Part shown: one piece after another, positions 12,119 through 21,590 of the stretch
Position numbering within the stretch: the first letter of the stretch is position 1
How the letters are laid out: every line of letters starts with the position of its first letter
NCBI RefSeq assembly: GCF_009727055.1
Contig: NC_052359.1
Span: forward strand, 13,708,651-13,772,650
DNA: 64,000 bases
DNA from: Benincasa hispida
Taxonomy: Eukaryota; Streptophyta; Magnoliopsida; Cucurbitales; Cucurbitaceae
Reading direction: 5' to 3'
Made by a program: the position numbers and the translations under genes
Notes under the pieces: generated by a model
Databases searched by the model: none
Seen by the model: only the letters and a program-made list of their open reading frames with translations
What the model was told of the DNA's origin: nothing

Positions 12119-12500
12119 ATAAACTAAATCATACATAAACTATACATAAACTAAATAATACATAAACTAAATCATACATAAACTATACAATACATAAACT
12201 AAATCATACATAAACTATACATAAACTAAATAATACATAAATTAAATCATACATAAACTATACATAAACTAAATAATACATAAACTAAATACTACATAAA
12301 CTAAATCATACATAAACTATACATAAATTAAATAATACATAAACTATACATAAACTAAATCATACATAAACTATACATAAACTAAATAATATATAAACTA
12401 AATCATACATAAACTATACATAAACTAAATAATACATAACTAAATCATACATAAACTATACATAAACTAAATCATACATAAACTATACATAAACTAAGTT
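12118..12500. repeat. Minisatellite of 'catacataaactaaat' units
   Basis: More than a dozen repeats of 'acataaactaaatcat' and 'acataaactat' arranged as composite units of about 26 bp, ending near 12500. It sits exactly where the N-terminal half of the transposase should be. Confidence 0.9.
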
Positions 12501-12915
12501 TAAAATAAACTCAGCCCAAAAACATACAAAAACATACATATAAATACATATCAGCTCAACTAGAGAAAGAAATATACCACAGAAACGAGCAAAAATCGGT
12601 AGCAAAAAATGTATGAAAATGAGCAACACGACCGCTACAATGGAGGATTTGGTGATGATCAAATGGAGGACTAAAAATCGAGCAAAATCAAAATTTTGGA
12701 AGACTTCGGTGAAATAGAGGTCTCGGTAAGGAAAATCAACGAGATTTTGGTAAGTAGAAAGCAAAATAGAAGAAGAAATCGAAAGCAAAAATCGGTGAGA
12801 GGAAGGAATCGGTGGTCTCGATGAGGAAATCGATTATAAGCGGCAGTGAGGAAGAAGAATGGGCGTTTCGGTGAGGAAGAAGAAGGATTCAGGCAGAGGT
12901 TTTAATGCGTGGAAG
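12501..12915 (-). other. Leader side of MULE-1
   Basis: Purine-rich on the plus strand with repeated 'ggtgaggaagaagaa' wording (12840-12895), similar in style to the leader of MULE-2 near 32160-32340. The minus-strand frame 12483-12788 is hydrophobic low-complexity and I do not regard it as a gene. Confidence 0.4.
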
Positions 12916-13130
12916 TCGTCTACCCGATACACGATTCCCTCAGTCAAACCTGCATGACTGCCACGCCAGACTGGGCGTGCCAGGTGGCCAGGTACTCGTG
13001 TACCCGATACACGATTTAGGCCTTATCGTGTATCCGGTACACGATTTAAACACCTATTTTTGGGAATACTTTCCCCCCAACCCTATTTTTGTCATTATTT
13101 ATTAAAAAAAAAACATTATTTAAAAAAAAT
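12916..13130. repeat. MULE-1 right subterminal palindromes and terminal inverted repeat
   Basis: Three relatives of the dyad motif: 12918-12937 ('tctacccgatacacgattcc'), 12997-13013 ('cgtgtacccgatacacg') and 13025-13045 (10-base arms with a single mismatch pair, 'atcgtgtatc' and 'ggtacacgat'). The terminal inverted repeat runs from about 13046 to 13130. Confidence 0.75.
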
Positions 13131-13189
13131 AAAATTATTGTATCAATTAACTCTCAGATTTAAAATTTAAGGTGCAAATAGATACAAAA

Positions 13190-13800
13190 CTATTTTATAA
13201 ATTGAGATTTTCAAAAACAAAAAAAGAGAAACTATTTACACAAAATAGCAAAATTTTAATCTTCTATGATGGAGGCTAATAAAAGGTGATAGAAGTATAT
13301 CAGTGTCTATTAGTGATAGAAACTGATAGAAGTCCATCATTAATAGTCGCTGATAGATATTTATCAGTGTCTATCAGTATTTTTTTTGTTGTTATTTCTG
13401 TAAATAGTTTAACATTTTTTTCCTTTTTAAAACTTTAAAAATGGTTACTTTTTAAATATTTTTTTGTATTAATAACATCTATCAGTTATAAAATTGAAGT
13501 AGTTTATATATAAATTTAGTAGACATTTTCTATGGACAAGTGTTTATGCATATCACATCAGCTAATATTGAGAAGGGAAGGAAAAAAAGGGGGAAAGCTA
13601 ATTATAAAAAAGGAGATTTTCAATAGAAAAATAAGAAAAATAATTTTTTTTTAAAAAAAAGCAAAATTTTAATCTTCTTTATAGAGGTTGATAGAGGCCG
13701 ATAGAAGTCTATTAGTGTCTATCAATAATAGAAACTGATAGTAAATCTATCAGTGTCGGGAGGAATCGGTCTATCAAAATGTTGCTGATCAATTAGAGTA
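13190..13800. repeat. Foldback MITEs of the 'tatcagtgtctatcag' type
   Basis: Two adjacent copies (about 13190-13465 and 13600-13760). Each carries 'gcaaaattttaatcttct' followed by overlapping palindromic 'gatagaagt/tatcagtgtctat' units. The first is bounded by the inverted pair 'aaactatttacac' / 'gtaaatagttt'. Further relatives lie in introns 5 and 7 of the neighbouring gene. The remainder to 14141 is AT-rich with nothing recognisable. Confidence 0.65.
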
Positions 13801-14141
13801 ATAGAAAGAAAATGATAAAAATGTGCCCAGCTAAATATCATCTTTGCATTACTAAAAAAAAGTATATGCTCTTCATAAACTGAAGAAGAAAATTATAAAA
13901 GAATAATATCAACTTTATTTTATTCACTCAATAGTAGACCAACAACCGCTAATCAAAAATTGAAAAGCTTATTGTGAAATTATGTTATAAATGTACAAGA
14001 TTAAATAATAACACAACTCTAATCTCTAAAAATATTACAATAATTTAGGTATGCCCACTTATTAAGAAACAAATTCTCAATCTTATAATGGTCCCTAAAT
14101 TTGAGCATTTTCTTCCTCTCCCCTTCTTTCTCCCCTTCTTT

Positions 14142-17100
14142 CTAAAGAGTTCCTCTTTGGTAATCTTTATTGTCTACCATAATCTGAAAAAAAAAAAATG
14201 GCCATTGCATAAAATATGAAGCATAAATTGAGAAAAAAAAAAAACAAAAATCACTTTTAATCTCTAGACATTCATAAAAGTAACAACTTAGTCTCTAAAC
14301 TTTAGTTTGTAACGATTTAATCCATGGACTTTTAATTTTATAACAATTTAGTCCATGAACATTACTATGTAACAATTTAGTTCTTATACTTAAAAATCGG
14401 TAACAATTTAGTTCCTAGTGTAGAAATTCGTGTTAAGATTTAATGAGATTTTTTGCATAAATAAACCGATAAACTAATTAGAGATTCGATATTTTTATGA
14501 AATACAAGGTCTACATCATAAAATAATATAAAATGACATCTAATTTTGATAAATTTGTTTGTGTTAGAGACTAAATTGTTATGAAATTTAGAATTACAAG
14601 GATTAAATTGTTACATATAAATTTTAGAGAATAAATTGTTACAAGATTGAAAGTAAAAGGACTACAATCGTTACAAATCGAAGTTCAGGGACTAAATTGT
14701 TACTTATATGAAAGTTTAGGGATCAAAAGTGTTCTTTAACATAAAAAAATGCACTTGAGAATTTGTGAAAACTAAACCATAGAACTATTATGTTTAGTTT
14801 AGGTTAAAAAGCAATTTGGGGCCCTAAATTTTCATGGAAGTAACAAATTTAGTCCCTCAATTTTAGTTTGTAATAATTTAGACATTGTACTTTCAGGTTC
14901 GTATCAATTAGTTCATAAACATTATTATGTAACAACTTAGTAGTATTTAAGTAACAATTTAACCCTGTATTAATTATTTATAATGATTTTTTTCCTAACG
15001 TGAAAAATTTTGTAGGTTTTCATAAAATTTTTTGTTTATTTTGGTCCTTGTATTTTTAGTATTTGTTCATTTTTGGTCCCTATGCTTTCAAAATGTTCAT
15101 TTTAATTCATATACTTTCGAATTTAGTTCATTTTGGTCTTCTATACTTTCAAAATGTTTATTTTGATCTTAACTTTAAAAAAGTGACCATTTTGGTCCTT
15201 ACATTTCTATTTTTACTTCATTTTTAAGGGATCAAAATACTTTTTTAAAGTTCAAGGGTTGTAATGAACACAAGTTAGTATAAGGATCAAAGTAAATATT
15301 TTGAAAGTACAAGAACCAAAATAAACAAAATTGAAAATATAGGAACCAAAATGAAAATTTTAAAAGTACGAGGACCAAAATAAATAAAAATCAAAAGTAT
15401 AGAGACCAAAGTAATATTTAAACCAAATTTTTTTTATACGTATAGATTGATGAACTAATAAGTGATCAAATGTTTATTTAAAACAAAAGTTATTACGTAA
15501 TAAAGGGTGATGTAATTTTGATGAGATTTTTCACGATAATAATTTAATTGTTACTACATTATTACTTATAATAGCTATTATAAACTAAATTCTTGCAAAT
15601 CTAAATGAACATGGACTAAACCATTATGAAAGATAGTTCAAGAATTAAATTGTAAAAGCATTTTGTAGAGGGAAAAGAAAAGGCAAAGGAAATAGGAATT
15701 AAAACCAATAGATAATTACCATTCTCCAACCATCTGGGTCACTAAATCCAGTCATTTTGACATTAATGGTAGGCACCAAAACTGGCTCCATGATTATGTT
15801 CCCACCAAGCTCTTTGATTACCAATTTAGCAGCTTCAGCACTCTTCTTTACATTGTCAGTACTAATATATAGCTGAAAAATACATTATAATATTTTCATC
15901 TTATTATCATATTTTTCAAAATAAATAAATAAATAGGAGATTTTTTAAAAATATAAAAATAAAGAAACTATTTATACGAATTAACAAAATTTTAATCTTC
16001 TTTGATAGAGGTTGATAGAATCTATCAGTATCTATTGGTGATAAAAACGGATAGAAGTCTACTACTGATCGATGTGGAAAGAAATCTATCAATGTCTATT
16101 AGAATTTTTCTTTTTTTTTTTATTATTTTTATGACATTTTTTCTTTCTGCGAAAGTTACCATTGCATAGCCATCTCGTCCATCATCACGAGAGAGGTTAT
16201 TTCTTGTTTCCAATTTCAGCAGTGTTGTTTCACTTTCATTTGTTCCATAACCCATAGTTCCCATTATAAACTGCCAAAAAAAAAAACAATAACAAAAACC
16301 ATTTCAAGAAGTCTTAATTTAACAAAATATAAATTATATATATATTCTAACAATTTAGCATTGATAATAATGCATTATACTCGAGCAATATAAGAAGATC
16401 AAAGTCGACTGATTAGTTAAAAAATACTTTTCATCGATAAACTCTCGTGAAATGATTTAGTTCTTAAACTTTAATCGATAATAATTTAATTTTTATAGAG
16501 TCATTAGACATTTTCCAATAAAAGTTGACAGTTCATTTTGAATGTAATCTTTTCATGGAATGGACTAAATTATTACATTTTCGAAGTATAAAGATCAAAT
16601 TGTTACTTATTAAAGTTTATGGACTAAATTTTTATAAATTTGAAAGTATAGAGACTAAATCCTTATTTATTAAAATTCAATAAGTAAGGTCCCACATGGT
16701 AATTATTTGGTCATTAGCTTTTTGTTTTTGATAATTAAACTTATTTCCTCATCTCAATTTTTACCATGGTTTTGTATCTTTCTCAAGTAAAATATATAAT
16801 TGAATTCTTAGCCAAATTCCAAAAACAATAACAAGTTATTAAAAACTATTTAATTTTAATTTTCAAAATTTGACTTGATTTCCGAAACATTGCATAAATA
16901 ACAAGTAAGAAGTTTAATTTATAGGTAGAAGGAGTTTTGTAGGCTTAATTTTTAAAAAGTAAAAACTAAAAAAATAAAATGATTATCGAACATGATGTAA
17001 ATTATTACTTCTATAAAAATTTAGGGACTAAAAATATTTTTAAACTAAGATATTTTATATCATCGACTAAAAAGTTAAAGATTTGAGTTTTCATCTCGAC

Positions 17101-20071
17101 ACGTTAAATACTAGAAGTTAATAAATAAATAATAAACTTAATTTACCTGTCCTTGTGAATTGTTTTGGCTCTCGAACAGTTTCATCCCCAATGCCTGCAA
17201 ATCAAGTTTAGCCGATTAAACTTTTATATTATGTTTGGACTCAGATGAATATTAATTAAACTCCAAAATTTTCGAAATAAAATATATTAAAACTCTTTAA
17301 TAAAAATGCCTTAAAAAATCCCATCCATCCACCAATTCTTACACGTCTATTGAGTACTTCTTCAAATGCATGAACGTTTTTCAAAGAAATTTTTAACTGA
17401 AAGTCTAAATTACTTCGCTTATAAAAGTTTAGAAATTTAATTGATAAAGTAAATCAAATCTGCTACGATATTTATTCAAACAGAATGTAATAGAAATTAA
17501 TACATATATGAAAATTTAAAGTTTAAATTGATACATAATTATTAGTTCAAATTTTAATTGATATAATCCAAAAATTTGAGTATAAATTCATATTTTCTTC
17601 AAGTTTTATCATTATCTTTTTTTAAAAAAATCACCATTTTAGGGGAATGAAAATTTTAATTTTACCAATTTCTATGTCGAGATGCCGAAATTTAAGTCCC
17701 TTAAATCTATTTTATAATTTTCTTTTTAGAGTAATTATTTTAAATGAAAAAATTGTTTAAAATATTTTTAAATATAATAAAATGTTAATGTCTAAATATC
17801 TATCAGTGTCAGTGATAGTCATCGATATACACTGATAGATGTCTATAATAGATCAGTAACATATTGCTATATTTATAAATAAGTTGACTCATTTTACTAT
17901 ATCTAAAAACGATCCTATAAATAGTGTACCTTTGAATAGAAAGTGGTAGAGAGATTCAAATCTTGTACACGAAGCATTATTTGGGAGAGAGGATCAACGG
18001 CAGCTGAAAGGCATTGGATGAACTTAAATTGATAACCATCTTGATCTTGAACCATTGCAATTATAGTTTCGTTAACTTTTACAGGTTCTTGAATTACAAC
18101 TACTCCATTTGATCGAGCTTGCTCCACAGATTTGTAGACCTTCAAGTTACAGCCAATATGTTGATTATTAATTACACTAATTAGTTTGAGATATTTTTTT
18201 AATGCTAACATATTAATCTATTTTTAAACTATACCCACATCTTGTGTAGAAATTCCAAAGTAACCGAACTCTGTGCCAATAAATACATTGTTCGATTCAT
18301 CCCCTGCAAGAAATGAAAATTAATTCAATATTGTTTTTGGAGAATAGGTATATAATAACGTTGATCAGTGTTGACATATTTTGGAGTGATTTTGAGATGA
18401 TTTTAAAAAATTCATTAATCATTCCAAATTTGTTTAATTTTGATTTTATACTTTTTAGTGCCACGACTTTCATAAATCAAAAATTGATTTTGAAAAGTTT
18501 TAAAATGGTTAAGGATATGTTTGAGGGTGATTTTGGAACTGTGATCATGTCATTTTAAAAATCTTGTATTTTCTTTCAAATATAGATGTTTGAAGAATAT
18601 TAAAATTGATTTTAAAAAATCGAAAATCATTTTAAATTGATTTTTCAATCATTAGTTGGGAGGTAATTTTGGTGGAGTGTTTTGACTGAAAATTATATAT
18701 CTCATTTTATTTATTTATCAAAATACTTAATTTCCCCTTGTATTTAAGGTTAATTTTCATATAGAAAATGTTACTTTTGAATAAAAGGTTAATTTTCAAA
18801 CATAAATATGATTAACTAAAATCACTCTAAAATCTCTAACATGCATTAAAAATATATTTTTTAGAAATTCATTAACTATTTCAAATCACTCTCTAACATG
18901 TATTAACGGTTTACTTACGTTGTCTCAGTTCTAACAAAAAGTGAGTATTTTCAGGCCCAAATCCAACTAGAGCATCTTCATACCCTCGATCCGTAAACAT
19001 TCTTCTCTTTAAAAGCTTCAATCCAAAGCCTTCAGTGTAAGTTCTACATATTTGCAAAATTTTCACCCATGAAAATCAACAAGAAACATCATTTTGAGTG
19101 ACATCAAAATCAAAAGCATGCTTACTTGATAGAGTTGTCGAGATTGGAGACATGAATAACAGCTCGAAGAAAACGACGATGGTCCTTCTTCACCCATTTT
19201 AATACATTTTCATTTAAGTTACGAGCAGCGAAACTCGTTTCGATGATCTGTAATTTAGTTTAAATAATTTTCCACATGTTAAATATCCCTCGAGAAAAGT
19301 TAGGCACGTTTGATAACATTGACGGTTCTTGTTTGTAGTTTTTGAGAAAGATAAGTATAAGATACTATTGCTATTTCTTGTTTCACATTCTTTAAAAATG
19401 TTTTAGAAATTCTAAAAACACTGAAATCATTTTTTTTTTTTTTGTTTCTGATTCATTTTTCATTTTTTTAAATATATAAATGCATAGTTTTATTCATCTT
19501 CTAACTCCCAAAATGTACAAAGAAAAAAAGGTTAAATTGCAAATTTAATCCCTATAGTTCGAAGAAAATTATAATATAGACCCATGGTTTATAATTTAAA
19601 TTTAACCCTTATGATTTGATAAGTGAGATTTTCTCAAACCATAGGGACTATTTTTGAAGTTTTATCAAATTAAACTATAGTGACTAAAGTTTAATTTTTA
19701 AAACCATATGGACTAAATTCTAACTTTTACCAAATAATATACGTGAACCAAATTTATAATATTACAAAAAAACTTAAAATAAAAATAACATAAGTTTTTC
19801 TAATAAATTTATTTTCATATAAAAGTTTAAGAGGCCCAAAAACATTGTTTCTTTTTCTTAAAAAATAAACAACTATGTATTTAAAAAAAAATATTTTCAA
19901 ACAATAAATAGTTAGAAACATAGCTTTGTAATTCTTAAAAAAAAAAAAAAAAAAAAGAAAGAAAGAGATAAATACTGAAAAACAAAACGAGCTTTAAGCT
20001 CAAAAGAAACTTACCATAGAGAAGATGAGAAGAGAGAAAAGGATTGAGGATAGTCCCAAATTGTTAGCCAT
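14142..20071 (-). CDS. Glyoxalase-I-like (VOC superfamily) protein, nine exons
   Basis: Exons (minus strand, coding): 20071-20015, 19247-19126, 19043-18919, 18303-18239, 18139-17930, 17194-17147, 16270-16160, 15872-15720, 14183-14142. All introns are GT-AG and the joined frame is 933 nt, 310 residues plus TAG. The protein resembles plant two-domain lactoylglutathione lyases, which isomerise the methylglyoxal-glutathione adduct. Domain 1 is about residues 44-166 ('YTEGFGLKLLKRRMF', GFGPENTHFLLEL), domain 2 about 176-308 (QIMLRVQDLNLS, ALGMKLFE, 'YAMLYISTDNVKKSAE', FSDPDGWRMIMVDN). Residues 1-26 (MANNLGLSSILFSLLIFS...ETSFA) look like a signal peptide. Of the usual four metal ligands H/E/H/E in domain 1 I read R47, E98, Y116, K162; domain 2 keeps Q176 but has K228 for Glu. 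So the fold is clear but glyoxalase activity is doubtful. The start is the first ATG, 63 bp from a good TATA box. Confidence 0.85.
14245..14740. repeat. Foldback MITE in intron 8
   Basis: Left arm has 'aacttagtctctaaacttt' and 'aacaatttagtccatgaac'. The right arm repeats these inverted ('ttcagggactaaattgtta', 'gtttagggatcaaaag'). About 0.5 kb, no coding content. Confidence 0.65.
14815..15660. repeat. Nested foldback elements in intron 8
   Basis: The outer pair ('ttcatggaagtaacaaattt' near 14830 and an inverted relative near 15610-15650) is interrupted by a second foldback at about 15025-15425. The inner one has arms of alternating 'ttttggtcc' and 'ggaccaaaat' phrases, for example 'cattttggtccttac' against 'ggaccaaaataaataa'. 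Confidence 0.55.
15880..16155. repeat. 'gatagaagtctatcag' MITE filling intron 7
   Basis: Carries 'aaaattttaatcttctttga', the 'gatagaatctatcagtatct' palindromes and the terminal wording 'tttatgacattttttc'. It makes up nearly the whole 287-bp intron between exons 7 and 8 and ends a few bases from the 5' splice site at 16159. Confidence 0.65.
16440..16690. repeat. Foldback MITE in intron 6
   Basis: Inverted phrases 'atttagttcttaaacttta' (near 16458) and 'taaagtttatggactaaatt' (near 16610) suggest a decayed foldback of the same general class as in intron 8. The rest of intron 6 (16271-17146) is AT-rich. Confidence 0.45.
17730..17915. repeat. MITE remnant in intron 5 beside the donor site
   Basis: Contains 'tatcagtgtcagtgatagtc', 'tacactgatagatgtct' and the flanking 'ttgctatatttataaataag' text. 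It lies within about 15 bases of the exon 5 donor (17929). The rest of intron 5 (17195-17730) is AT-rich without further structure that I can see. Confidence 0.55.
19535..19745. repeat. Foldback remnant in intron 1
   Basis: Phrases 'taatccctatagttcgaag' and 'ctatagtgactaaagttt' with 'accatagggactattttt' form imperfect inverted repeats. Flanked on the right by long A-runs (19938-19956). Confidence 0.4.
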
Positions 20072-20133
20072 CTTGAAAGTTGAAAGCAAAGAATTAATGT
20101 TGAATGTAATGAAAGGGCAATGGTAGCACCATC

Positions 20134-20141
20134 TATTTATA
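20134..20141 (-). promoter_or_regulatory. TATA box of the glyoxalase-like gene
   Basis: Minus strand reads 'caatataaatagatgg', a close match to the plant TATAAATA consensus, 63 bp upstream of the ATG at 20071. This spacing leaves a short 5' UTR of roughly 30 bases. Confidence 0.7.
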
Positions 20142-21109
20142 TTGTGTTGTGTTATAAGTTTTGCCTTTTACACATTCTTGTTTGGTATTCTCAATTTGTG
20201 GAATTGTCAATGTTCAACTTTTTTTGCCTTTTGACTTGAAGAATTCAAACCCAAGAATCTTATTATCACTTGCTTCTTATCCTTTTCTTTTTTAGCTTAT
20301 TGTTCTTTTTAATCTTTATAATGAAAGTTAAATAATATTAATTTAATAGAATTTGGGTCCAAAATGAAATTGTGAACAACTTTAATAATATTGTTTGTTT
20401 TTTGACCTTGTCAAAATTAGTACAAATAAAATTCAAAATGTTGGTTATATAAATTTTATTTTAAAAGGGCAATACAAATTATCTAATCTATATTAAGTAA
20501 AGTTTTAAATAATATGACAAAACTTAAGCCATTGCAAGACTCATTCAAAATTGTTTTCAACGAAATCATTGATGTATTATTAACACCTATCATCACTCAT
20601 TAAATTTTGGATGATTATTGATTTATACATAAAATGTAAAAATATATGTGATATACTATTGAAATACGAAATATAAAGTACCCATGTATTGTAGAAACAA
20701 CAATGAAGATAGATTAGTATAAATAAATTAAAATAATAATCAAATTTAATTTTTTTTCTATATTTGCAAATCTTAAAAAAAAAAATGATTTAACTTTCTC
20801 AAACTGACGTGAGAAAAAAAAAACGATGAGATGGAAAAAAAGAGAGATTTTAATCCATCTCAACTTCTGTTAGCTATAGTAACGGAAAAAAAAAAAACTA
20901 ATGGCCAACAAAGCAATGATTTTCTTTTGCAAAGTTCAAGGGTTAGAATGCCGAGTATTAAAACTTAGGAAATAAAAATGCTACCAAATCCAAATTTTAG
21001 GGGACTAGAAGTGTAATTATTGACTTTCTTAGTTCATCGATATGTAGAATGAGAATTTGACTTTCTAACTTTTTGGTCAATAGCATATATTTTATGCAAT
21101 TTAGTTATG
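20142..21109. other. Upstream region of the glyoxalase-like gene
   Basis: AT-rich with no open frame. 'tcaaggtttagaatg'-type repeat text near 20935-21020 suggests another decayed MITE. Apart from the TATA box I see no regulatory element I would defend. Confidence 0.3.
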
Positions 21110-21590
21110 CCCCAAGCCTAGGATTTGGAATCTGATGGCTCCGACATTCTCCTAGATCCCCTGCAACCTGGTAACATCATCTTTGATTGTCTTGAATGCT
21201 TCTAAGAGTGAAAGTTGTCCTCACAAACTAACACGGGTCTTTTCAGCATGTTTTGTCCTTACTTGCATGCATCCTAGGAAAATTCCTTAGAGGTAACCTA
21301 ACATAGGATTGCTCCAAGCTAATCATGCTTAACTTTGGAAACTTTGAAGTTTCTATGATTGAGTCATCGAAAAGGAAGGTACACTTTGTTAATATTGGTA
21401 GTGACTTTCAATTCTTTTAAACATTTCTTAACTATACTTTCTTGTTATCAAGATCCCTCCTATTTAGATGTAATTTCGATTCATTCATTTTCCCCTTCTA
21501 AACTTTGGTCATTATATTAGTTATGTTTAGGTCGATTTTTATCGAATCTTGCTATGAATGAAAACTTGTTGAGTCAGAATTAGCTAAAAA
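21110..21590 (-). mobile_element. 5S-rRNA-like repeat, possibly a Cassandra-type TRIM fragment
   Basis: The plus strand at 21270-21360 ('catcctaggaaaattcct', 'gaggtaacctaacatagga', 'gctccaagctaatcatgctt', 'aactttggaaactttgaag') follows, with changes, the reverse complement of plant 5S rRNA (compare 'ccaagcacgcttaacttc'). Cassandra TRIM retrotransposons carry such a 5S segment in their LTRs. I see no LTR pair or clear ends here, so this may be a lone LTR or a 5S-derived SINE. Confidence 0.45.

Larger units (their letters stand above)
8785..13130 (-). mobile_element. MULE-1: defective Mutator-like element with PMD gene and MURA remnant
   Basis: About 4.3 kb bounded by long inverted ends: the left end (8785-8875) and the reverse complement of the right end (13046-13130) share 'aataaataatgacaaaaata', then 'ggttgg', 'gggaaagtattcc' and 'aataggtgttt'. 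Inside, both on the minus strand, are a PMD pseudogene (9306-10646) and a MURA transposase remnant (11217-12118). I could not identify a 9-bp target duplication because both flanks are poly(T)/poly(A) at the edge. Non-autonomous now: the transposase lacks its N-terminal half and a catalytic Asp. Confidence 0.8.

Noticed and set aside
10700..12500. Regular repeats in MULE-1 as a CRISPR-like array
   Set aside because: Units are contiguous and degenerate without unique spacers, in plant nuclear DNA; they are minisatellites.
12483..12788. 101-codon hydrophobic minus-strand frame in MULE-1
   Set aside because: It lies in the leader beside the minisatellite, has no family features and is rich in Phe/Leu/Ile from T-rich DNA.
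18313..18558. 81-codon plus-strand frame inside intron 3 of the glyoxalase-like gene
   Set aside because: AT-rich intron sequence with no similarity that I can see; opposite strand to a well-supported gene.
21270..21360. A functional 5S rRNA gene
   Set aside because: Too many substitutions and insertions relative to plant 5S, and no tandem array; kept only as a 5S-related repeat.
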